Part shown: positions 1-6,417 of the stretch, one piece after another
How positions within the stretch are numbered: the stretch's first letter is position 1
How the letters are laid out: every line of letters begins with the position of its first letter
From: Desulfobacterales bacterium
GTDB taxonomy: Bacteria > Desulfobacterota > Desulfobacteria > Desulfobacterales > JAAELO01
Reading direction: 5' to 3'
Assembly (NCBI GenBank): GCA_024226555.1
Contig: JAAELO010000651.1
Span: 1-33,675, forward strand
Length of the DNA stretch: 33,675 bases
The notes under the pieces: generated by a model
Seen by the model: only the letters and a program-made list of their open reading frames with translations
Told to the model about the DNA's origin: nothing
Database searches by the model: none
Program-made: the position numbers and the translations under genes

Positions 1-12
1 ATTAGCGACTCC

Positions 13-32
13 TCCAGAATAGATATTCTGGA
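13..32. terminator. Short perfect hairpin at the window edge
   Basis: TCCAGAAT and ATTCTGGA form an 8-bp perfect stem around the loop AGAT. No T-run follows on the + strand. It may be the end of a gene lying left of the window, but the partner gene is not visible, so the role is a guess. Confidence 0.3.
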
Positions 33-75
33 ACCTAACTGCCTAATAACACATAATATATAAAAAGTGTTACTT

Positions 76-90
76 AGAAGAGATTCCCTT
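76..90. repeat. Right-end fragment of the MITE-like family
   Basis: The sequence AGAGATTCCC at 81-90 is the right terminus of the dispersed family described at 1531-1652. The rest of the element to the left is too diverged to align by eye. It lies 30 bp upstream of the CARDB gene, just before its ribosome binding site. Confidence 0.4.
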
Positions 91-119
91 AAACATTACC
101 CCATGGGAGGAGAGAAGAG

Positions 120-857
120 ATGAAAAGATCTATTATATTATTTAGCTTATTACTTTTTTTAACTACCGGAAGTGCTTTTGGACAAAATGTTAAAGTCATT
201 AAACCTGTTTTAAACCCTAAACTTCAAAAGATTTTAAAACGTAAAGCAGAATTAGAGAAAATAGAATTTTTATGGGATTATTCTCCAGTTGTTGATGGTC
301 CGATATGTGTTGGAGTGAGAATAAAAAATACAGGATTTAGACCCGCACCTGCATTCAAAGTAAGTTTAAGATTTGGTGGAAGTTTAAATTTAATCTATAA
401 GGATGTACAGTCACTTGCAATTGGTGAATCCCAACCTAGGCAGTTTTGCATTTTGACACCTTTAAAAGCTCAAAAGTACCAAATGAAATTTCATATTGAT
501 GCATTAAATAATGTTAAAGAAGAAAATGAAAATAATAATGAAATTATCCATACTGTTGAAGTAAAACTTGCAAAGGTAAACGTTCAACAATTTATGTTTG
601 ATCCTATGTATCAAGTATGGAGACTCAGAATACAGAATGATGATAACCCCTCTGCAATGAATTTTAAGGTTACAATGCATCCTGCAAATCAACCCCCACA
701 ACTTGTTGGTCACACAGAATCTTTCTCATTGTCTTCAGGAGCATCTAAAAACATTCGAGCAAATCTTTTTGTTCCAATTGGCCAAAAAATGAGAGCTGTG
801 ATAAGAACTCTACCAAGTGAAACAATTATTAAAACAGTTGAAGTTACCAAAAATTAA
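120..857 (+). CDS. Secreted CARDB-type domain protein
   Basis: The 245-residue product begins with a clear Sec signal peptide (basic MKR, then a Leu/Phe-rich core, cleavage probably after SAFG near residue 21), so it is exported. Residues about 45-150 read as a CARDB (cell-adhesion-related, Ig-like) domain: the pattern V-x-I-K-N-T-G, a later I-G-E-S and the typical end N-V-K-E-E-N-E-N-N-N-E. Residues 150-245 may be a second beta-sandwich without a clear signature. CARDB domains occur in secreted or surface proteins, and the ligand is unknown. The start is well supported by GGGAGGAG about 8 nt before the ATG. It looks monocistronic, with a GC-rich hairpin directly after the stop. Domain identification is from pattern recognition only. 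Confidence 0.75.
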   Translation: MKRSIILFSLLLFLTTGSAFGQNVKVIKPVLNPKLQKILKRKAELEKIEFLWDYSPVVDGPICVGVRIKNTGFRPAPAFKVSLRFGGSLNLIYKDVQSLAIGESQPRQFCILTPLKAQKYQMKFHIDALNNVKEENENNNEIIHTVEVKLAKVNVQQFMFDPMYQVWRLRIQNDDNPSAMNFKVTMHPANQPPQLVGHTESFSLSSGASKNIRANLFVPIGQKMRAVIRTLPSETIIKTVEVTKN

Positions 858-862
858 AAAAT

Positions 863-887
863 GGCGGGGAAATCCCGCCTTAAAATT
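863..887 (+). terminator. Probable intrinsic terminator after the CARDB gene
   Basis: GGCGGG (863-868) and CCCGCC (874-879) make a perfect 6-bp GC stem with loop GAAAT, preceded by an A-run and followed by TTAAAATT. The U-tract is weak, but the stem begins 5 nt after the stop codon of the upstream gene, which supports terminator function, possibly in both directions. Confidence 0.65.
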
Positions 888-898
888 AGGCTTAAAAT

Positions 899-1411
899 TT
901 GATATTAATCCCTCCATATTCTGATGATAAAAGCTGGAATGAAGTAAATTCAAGCATCAATTTTCTGCTTGATAAATATGAAACTGAAAAATTAAGGAAA
1001 AATGCAGTGGTAATAAGAGATTTGTTATCATCCACCTTTAGCTTTCAGGATGAGCTTTGCTTTAACACCTGTATTAAATGCTTTGAGCCATGTTGCTCTA
1101 TTGCACAAATCTGGTTTGATATTAAAGATCTTTTATTTCTAAATCTTCTTAACATTAAGGTTCCTGAATCCCAACCAAGAACTGAAAAAGACTCAATATG
1201 TAAATATTATAGACCATTAAAGGGTTGTATTTTAAATAGATTGGAAAGACCTTATATATGTAATTATTATCTGTGCAACACCCAAAAGAAAAATCTCCGG
1301 AAGAATAAACCAGTTGTTTTAAAACAAACAGAGAAGATTTTTTTTGAGATAAAACAATTAAGAAATTTGATTGAGGATGATTTCATAAAAATAACTTCAA
1401 TGAACCTCTAA
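899..1411 (+). CDS. Cys-rich YkgJ-like metal-chelating protein
   Basis: The 170-residue reading frame carries a Cys-rich core: C-x3-C-x2-C-x3-CC, then C-K-Y-Y-R-P-L-K-G-C and R-P-Y-I-C-N-Y-Y-L-C. This resembles the zinc/iron-chelating YkgJ (UPF0153) family, whose hallmark is a CxxCxxCC cluster followed by Cys and RP-x-x-C. No signal peptide is seen. The only plausible start is a TTG at 899, 12 nt after the upstream terminator and with no good Shine-Dalgarno; no in-frame ATG lies in the body of the gene, so the 5' end may be damaged. The last codons (Asn-Leu-stop) come from a terminus of the dispersed repeat family, so the native C-terminus may also have been altered. A real coding region is likely; the exact function is uncertain. 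Confidence 0.5.
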   Translation: MILIPPYSDDKSWNEVNSSINFLLDKYETEKLRKNAVVIRDLLSSTFSFQDELCFNTCIKCFEPCCSIAQIWFDIKDLLFLNLLNIKVPESQPRTEKDSICKYYRPLKGCILNRLERPYICNYYLCNTQKKNLRKNKPVVLKQTEKIFFEIKQLRNLIEDDFIKITSMNL

Positions 1412-1415
1412 AAAC
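1400..1415. repeat. Terminal fragment of the MITE-like family at the gene end
   Basis: GAACCTCTAAAAACT at 1402-1416 matches the left terminus of the dispersed family. It lies across the stop codon of the Cys-rich gene. The remainder of this copy is not recognisable. Confidence 0.4.
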
Positions 1416-1530
1416 TATATTATTCCAGGACACAACATTTTAATAAAAAATTATAAATTTAACTATCAGAAGTTCATAGCCTTGACTCTTTGATATTAAT
1501 TTGTAATTAAAAGGTAGTTTTTTAATAATA

Positions 1531-1652
1531 GGGAATCTCTAATAACTGATCTTTTTGCGAAACACAGCGTTATAACAAAAATAAAACTGTAGTAAAATCA
1601 ACCCGTTATTTTTTGTTATGCCTTGTTTTTCATCAAAAATTCTAATTATTAG
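1531..1652 (+). repeat. MITE-like element, plus orientation, right tip missing
   Basis: It begins GGGAATCTCTAATAACTGAT and contains the family core CTGTAGTAAAATC. It ends in AATTATTAG but lacks the final AGATTCCC. The left and right halves are imperfect reverse complements (for example TAACAAAAA near 1573 and its complement near 1610), so the whole unit can fold as one long hairpin. It sits 24 bp upstream of the LysE-type gene, so any promoter of that gene is in or beyond the element. Confidence 0.85.
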
Positions 1653-1675
1653 TAAAAACCTAATAGGGAGTAAGA

Positions 1676-2308
1676 ATGATGTCATTTGAATTCTGGTTTT
1701 TTTTCTGTGTTACAGTTTTTGTTGCATCTATTATTCCAGGGCCAAGCATGTTGCTTGCTCTAACCCACGGAATTAAATATGGATTTAAAAGAACTTTTGC
1801 AACCGCCTTTGGAAATGTTGCAGCAACATTTATTCAGGCTCTGATTTCCATATCCGGCCTTTCAGCAATTCTAATTGCTTCAAGTACAATTTTTACCATT
1901 ATTAAATGGATTGGTGCTTTATATCTAATATATCTTGGTATAAATATATTTTTATCGAAAAAGACAATTGATGTGGTAAATAATGACCGTGAAATTCCTA
2001 AAATTTCTCTTAGAAAGATGTTTATACAGGCATTTTTTGTAGCTTTTGGGAATCCAAAAGCCATTGTTTTTTTTACGGCACTTTTTCCCCAGTTTATAAA
2101 CCTTGAAGAATCAACACTTCCTCAATTTACTGTTTTGATGATCTCGATGTGTGTTATCGCCTTTTTTTGTATGCTGATTTATTCATACTGTGGAAAAAAA
2201 GTTACAGACCTTTTTTCAAAAAGGTCATTTTCCGGATTTCTAAATAAGATAACAGGATTATCTTTTGTTGCAGCAGGATTAGGAATCCTCTTGCAGAACA
2301 ATGAATGA
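1676..2308 (+). CDS. LysE/RhtB family amino-acid exporter
   Basis: A 210-residue, very hydrophobic inner-membrane protein with about six membrane segments. The N-terminal region has the family signature I-I-P-G-P-S-M-L (residues about 20-27), followed by G-x-K-x-G and A-F-G-N, then Y-L-I-Y-L-G around 82-87 and F-G-N-P-K-A about 123-128. LysE/RhtB proteins export amino acids or homoserine lactone-like compounds by proton antiport; the substrate cannot be told here. GGGAG at 1665-1669 supports the ATG at 1676 (a second ATG follows at 1679). The 3' end overlaps the convergent Nudix gene by 30 bp. A dispersed repeat copy occupies the upstream region. Confidence 0.9.
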   Translation: MMSFEFWFFFCVTVFVASIIPGPSMLLALTHGIKYGFKRTFATAFGNVAATFIQALISISGLSAILIASSTIFTIIKWIGALYLIYLGINIFLSKKTIDVVNNDREIPKISLRKMFIQAFFVAFGNPKAIVFFTALFPQFINLEESTLPQFTVLMISMCVIAFFCMLIYSYCGKKVTDLFSKRSFSGFLNKITGLSFVAAGLGILLQNNE

Positions 2309-2815
2309 TCCGGATTCACAATATCCGGATTCCATAAACAGATCAAATTCATGGATAAAATTTGGTGTGAATTTACCTGAGTATTTTGTTTCCTCTATCT
2401 CTTTAAGAGTAAAGAAGCGCCCCTCTTCGATCTCATTTTCACAAACTTTTATCACACCATCAAATACACATAGAAACGTTGATACATATTCGGACTCAAT
2501 TTCATTTGTATGAAGATATTTATGAATAAATTCAATTGAATCAGTCTCTATATATAGTTCCTCTTTCATCTCTCTAAAACCAGCCTCTTCATATGTTTCA
2601 CCTGAATCCAGGTGACCACCAACTGAAGTATCCCATTTTCCGGGCTGTATATCTTTATTTATAGACCTTTTTTGAAGAAAAAGTTCACCTTTTGAATTAA
2701 AAACAAGAATATGAACAACTCTATGGATCAAATCTGGGTTGCCATGAACCTCACTTCTTGCTGCTATTCCAGTAACTACATCATTTTTATCAACTATATC
2801 AAAAATCTCTTCCAT
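2279..2815 (-). CDS. Nudix hydrolase, YfcD/IPP-isomerase-like
   Basis: The 178-residue product has a complete Nudix box G-x5-E-x7-R-E-x-x-E-E-L, here from G-H-L-D-S-G-E-T to R-E-M-K-E-E-L at residues about 66-87, which binds the catalytic metal and hydrolyses nucleoside-diphosphate-linked substrates. The start (F-D-I-V-D-K-N-D-V-V-T-G) and H-R-V-V-H-I-L-V-F are typical of the YfcD branch, which is related to isopentenyl-diphosphate isomerase. The substrate is unknown. AGGAG at 2826-2830 lies 9-10 nt before the ATG. A short repeat element begins 23 nt upstream of the start codon, immediately behind the ribosome binding site. The gene converges on and overlaps the LysE-type gene. Confidence 0.88.
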   Translation of the reverse strand: MEEIFDIVDKNDVVTGIAARSEVHGNPDLIHRVVHILVFNSKGELFLQKRSINKDIQPGKWDTSVGGHLDSGETYEEAGFREMKEELYIETDSIEFIHKYLHTNEIESEYVSTFLCVFDGVIKVCENEIEEGRFFTLKEIEETKYSGKFTPNFIHEFDLFMESGYCESGSFIVLQEDS

Positions 2816-2838
2816 ATCTCATATCTCCTAATAATTCT

Positions 2839-2902
2839 GGGAACCTCTAAAAACTGGAGTTTTGATTGAAATATAACGCTAATAAAAGCTTTAGAGATTC
2901 CC
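2839..2902 (-). repeat. Short MITE-like element with 4-bp target duplication TTCT
   Basis: A 64-bp copy: GGGAACCTCTAAAAACT at the left and TTTAGAGATTCCC at the right, with the arm motif GTTTTGATTGAAAT but without the central core. Exact TTCT flanks it at 2835-2838 and 2903-2906. It separates the Nudix ribosome binding site from any upstream promoter. Confidence 0.8.
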
Positions 2903-3157
2903 TTCTGAAGGGATGTACCTGTTAATGTTTTTTGAGTCAAGTCTTTCGTTTGTATAAAGGATGTTTTTTATCGTTAAAAACAAAAAAAATTTCAAACTAC
3001 AAATCACTGTAATGATTAATAAATTTTTCTACATATCTTTAAACAGGCTTTATTGATTCCTGATTAAACATTATTTGTTTTTTTAATTGTTAGTTATCCA
3101 TGTAAAGGTTGAATATTATTCATAATACCCATATCATTAGTATGCAAATTCTATTTA
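2903..3157. other. AT-rich intergenic stretch, nothing recognised
   Basis: No reading frame with a ribosome binding site, RNA gene or strong hairpin was seen between the two repeat copies. TTTTTT and AAAAAA runs are frequent. It may hold the divergent promoters of the Nudix and SH3b genes. Confidence 0.4.
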
Positions 3158-3287
3158 GGGAACCTCTAATAACTGATCTTTTTGCGAAATACTGCTTTTT
3201 CAAAAAAAACAACTGTACTAAAATCAACCCCATTGTTTTTTTCTCAGCCTTGTATTTCATCAAAAATTCTAATTATTAGAGATTCCC
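3158..3287 (+). repeat. Full-length MITE-like element with target duplication TTTA
   Basis: A complete 130-bp plus-orientation copy from GGGAACCTCTAATAACTGAT to AATTATTAGAGATTCCC. The 4-bp direct repeat TTTA flanks it at 3154-3157 and 3288-3291. The inner arms share GAAATAC and its complement GTATTTC at matching distances from the ends. It ends 59 bp before the SH3b gene. Confidence 0.9.
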
Positions 3288-3346
3288 TTTACTGATCTTC
3301 AAAATCACGAGATAAGATTCAAACTTAAAAAAAAGAGAAAAATAAA

Positions 3347-4189
3347 ATGAAGAAAAGAACAGTTTTTTTTATTTTAATTGTATTTTTTTTACTAAATGTA
3401 AATACAGCAATATCAAAAAACGGATCGAAACTAATGATTTCTGATATTGATAATCATGTAAATATTATAAACTCTCTTACTCTTTCAAAATATAATATAA
3501 TAACAAATAACTTTAAAAACTGGCAGGTAAACAGCTTTGAAGGAAGTGGATATCACGAAGCGAATATTTACCTCGATAATAAAAAAAGAGTTCGTAAACT
3601 AATTTACAGAGCTATGTTTCCTGAAGATGGAGAGTATATAATAAAGTACTTTAGAGAGGACGGTAGTTTATGTAAAATGATATACCAGATAAATTCAAAA
3701 GATGAAATTCCCATTGAATATATGCCAAAAAAGATTCATGACCCTAATAGTTACTATTATTATATATCAAATGGAAACATATATTTTCAGTACGATAAGC
3801 CTATAAAACTGGACACTGTTACTATCGTTTTTGGAAAATCCAGGAATTTAATTATCAAAAATATTATCCCTCTGAATAGAATCAATGTTTTTCATTTAAA
3901 TGCAAGCGAAATTGTTGAGAATCTTGAATTGGATCAATATAAACCTGTTTCCTATTGCAAATTTTCTGGTCCACATAAAAATGATACGACAGTTGTAAAT
4001 ATTAATAATGTCCTTGTTCGTAAAAAACCTGTTAATAACAGTAAAGTTATAAACACTCTTCACTCCTTAAGTAGTGTAAAGATTCTTTCATCAACTGAAA
4101 ATGAAAAGTGGTATAGAGTTAGCTTTGAGAACCAGATTGGTTTTGTCGATTCATCTCTGCTTGAACCTGTGGAAAAGTTGATACATTAA
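3347..4189 (+). CDS. Secreted protein with C-terminal SH3b domain
   Basis: The 280-residue product starts with a signal peptide (MKKR, then a Phe/Ile/Leu core to about residue 22), so it is exported. Residues about 215-275 form a bacterial SH3 (SH3b, SH3_3-type) domain: V-N-I-N-N-V-L-V-R-K-K-P, then V-K-I-L and W-Y-R-V-S-F-E-N-Q-I-G-F-V. SH3b domains commonly bind peptidoglycan or other envelope ligands. The middle (30-210) has no recognised domain; it contains repeated tyrosines (Y-Y-Y-Y near 138). The ribosome binding site is weak (AAGAGA about 10 nt before the ATG). It looks monocistronic between two non-coding gaps. Confidence 0.75.
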   Translation: MKKRTVFFILIVFFLLNVNTAISKNGSKLMISDIDNHVNIINSLTLSKYNIITNNFKNWQVNSFEGSGYHEANIYLDNKKRVRKLIYRAMFPEDGEYIIKYFREDGSLCKMIYQINSKDEIPIEYMPKKIHDPNSYYYYISNGNIYFQYDKPIKLDTVTIVFGKSRNLIIKNIIPLNRINVFHLNASEIVENLELDQYKPVSYCKFSGPHKNDTTVVNINNVLVRKKPVNNSKVINTLHSLSSVKILSSTENEKWYRVSFENQIGFVDSSLLEPVEKLIH

Positions 4190-4505
4190 GCAGATACCCG
4201 TCTGATAACTTGATATTAGTTTTGAGTGTCACCTAAGAACTTATTTTTAAGATAAACAGATCTCTTTTTTACTATTTTAAACTTTTGTTTTACTAAAGTA
4301 AAAATCTATAAAGTACTATAAATATAAATAAAATATTAAATTACTATCTTTTCCTTTAAAAATTTCCCTATTTGGAAAAAGCTTAATCTTGTTTTTAGTA
4401 TTTAATTATATTACAATTTACAAATAAATCTAAACAAATAAAAAGCCTCAATCAATTAACAGACCTCAAATTTTTTGATTACTATTGGTTGTAAAAAAAG
4501 TTTTT

Positions 4506-6377
4506 ATGAATATTTTCCGAAAAACAGTTAAATCAAGTACTCTTTCTAAGAAATTACTTTTCTACGTGGTTTTATGTAGCTCCTTCTTTACAATATTATC
4601 CACAGCATTCCAGCTATTTTTAGATTATAAAAGCGATGTATTGAATATAAACAAAACAATGGAATTTATAGAAGAAAGCTATATTGAAGCCATTACAGCA
4701 AGCGTATATGAAGTTGATACAAGTCAGGTTAATTTGCAATTAAACGGGATTCTAAAATTGCCTGATATTGTGTATCTGGAGGTAAAAGATAGTAACAGTG
4801 AGACGACTTACCGTTATTCTGCCGGGGACCCTGAAGCTAAGAGAGATTTTGGTAAGAACTTTCCACTTGTTCACATTCGTAAAACCAAAGAGAAAGAGTT
4901 TGTAGGATATCTCAAAGCTTATGCCAGTTATGAAAATATATATAAAAGACTGTGGGAGAGAGCTACTGTTGTGATTATGACCAATGGTATTAAAGTTTTT
5001 TTCGTTTCAGTAGTACTTTTTGTGTTATTTCAGTCTTTTGTCACTAAGCATCTTGTAAGACTTTCTACTTATGTCCAGGATATGGATCTTAAAACCCTTG
5101 ATAATCCTATTGAACTTGAAAGAGGCACTCTTAGTTATGATGAAGACGAACTTGATTCAATAGTTAAATCTCTAAATAGTATGAGACTTAAAATGAAAAT
5201 GGATATTTCACAAAGGGATTTAGCTGAAAAGGAACTTGAAAAGTTAAAAAACTATCTAACTGATATTTTAAACTCAATGCCCTCTGTTGTTATCGGTATA
5301 GACAATGCGTGTGTTGTTACGCAATGGAATCATAAAGCTGAAGAAATGACAGGTTTTTTAAGTAACGAGGTGATTGGAAAAGAGCTTCAGGAAATATTTC
5401 CGGGAATTGTGAGTGAGGAGTTTCTTACAAAGGTTACTGAAGGGAAGCCCCATAAAAGGTTCAGGACGAAAAGAGTGGAAAAAGAAAATATTTTCTATGA
5501 AGATATATCATCTTATCCTCTTCTGTCCTCAAAAAGTGTGGAAGGTGCCGTAATCAGAGTTGATGATGTAACTGAGCAGGTAAGGATGGACGCAATACTT
5601 GTTCAAAATGAAAAAATGATGTCAGTTGGAGGGTTAGCCGCCGGTATCGCTCATGAGATTAATACTCCCCTTGCTATAATGATGCAATCTTCACAAAATA
5701 TTTTAAGGAGGGTATCCGAGGACTTACCAGGAAACATAGAAGCTGCAGAAAGCTGTGGGATTTCAATGGATGATATTAGATGTTACATGGAAAAACGTAA
5801 CATTCTTAGAGCAGCTCAGGATGTTAGAGACTACGGAGAGAAAGCTGCGAATATTGTTTCAGATATTCTAAAATTCAGCCAGTTAAGTAATGAAACTATG
5901 GAAAAGGTTGAATTAACAGAACTTCTTGATCAAGCTATTGAGCTTGCATCCCACGATTATAACCCAACAAAGAGTTATGATTTTAAAAAGATTGAAATTG
6001 AACGTGTTTATGAATCTTCTGTTACTGCATCAATTATTAAAATTGAAATTGAACAGGTTATACTGAATATATTAAAAAATGGTGCCTATGCCATGGGCGA
6101 AAAAAATGGAATAACTCCACAATTTGTTATCAAATGTTTTAAAGATAATAGTTTCGCTGTTATTGAGATTGAAGATAATGGTACAGGAATTAATGAAGAT
6201 ATTGCAAACAGAATATTCGAACCCTTTTATACGACTAAACCAGTTGGGGTAGGTACTGGTTTAGGACTATCAGTATCTTATATGATTATTACAAAAAATC
6301 ATGGTGGTACGCTGGAAGTTTCCTCAAATCAGAACGGAAGTAAATTTACTATTAAACTACCTGATAACCGGATTTAA
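4506..6377 (+). CDS. Membrane sensor histidine kinase, PAS-HisKA-HATPase
   Basis: From the ATG at 4506 (623 residues): membrane segments at about 17-38 and 156-176 enclose an extracytoplasmic sensor domain of about 115 residues. A HAMP-like linker (177-235), a PAS domain (245-365, with M-P-S-V-V-I-G-I-D) and the kinase core follow. The phosphoacceptor is H383 in A-G-I-A-H-E-I-N-T-P. N-box N-I-L-K-N-G, G1 box D-N-G-T-G (D557), F-box F-E-P-F-Y-T-T-K and G2 box G-T-G-L-G-L are intact, so it should be an active autokinase. The region after the H-box carries an insertion of about 35 residues. A TTG at 4485 gives 7 more residues; neither start has a clear Shine-Dalgarno. Only 40 bp separate it from the hybrid kinase gene, so the two probably form one operon and one phosphorelay. 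The signal is unknown. Confidence 0.92.
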   Translation: MNIFRKTVKSSTLSKKLLFYVVLCSSFFTILSTAFQLFLDYKSDVLNINKTMEFIEESYIEAITASVYEVDTSQVNLQLNGILKLPDIVYLEVKDSNSETTYRYSAGDPEAKRDFGKNFPLVHIRKTKEKEFVGYLKAYASYENIYKRLWERATVVIMTNGIKVFFVSVVLFVLFQSFVTKHLVRLSTYVQDMDLKTLDNPIELERGTLSYDEDELDSIVKSLNSMRLKMKMDISQRDLAEKELEKLKNYLTDILNSMPSVVIGIDNACVVTQWNHKAEEMTGFLSNEVIGKELQEIFPGIVSEEFLTKVTEGKPHKRFRTKRVEKENIFYEDISSYPLLSSKSVEGAVIRVDDVTEQVRMDAILVQNEKMMSVGGLAAGIAHEINTPLAIMMQSSQNILRRVSEDLPGNIEAAESCGISMDDIRCYMEKRNILRAAQDVRDYGEKAANIVSDILKFSQLSNETMEKVELTELLDQAIELASHDYNPTKSYDFKKIEIERVYESSVTASIIKIEIEQVILNILKNGAYAMGEKNGITPQFVIKCFKDNSFAVIEIEDNGTGINEDIANRIFEPFYTTKPVGVGTGLGLSVSYMIITKNHGGTLEVSSNQNGSKFTIKLPDNRI

Positions 6378-6417
6378 GAAACATTGTAAATAATAATCTC
6401 CCGGGGGATTTAAAAAA

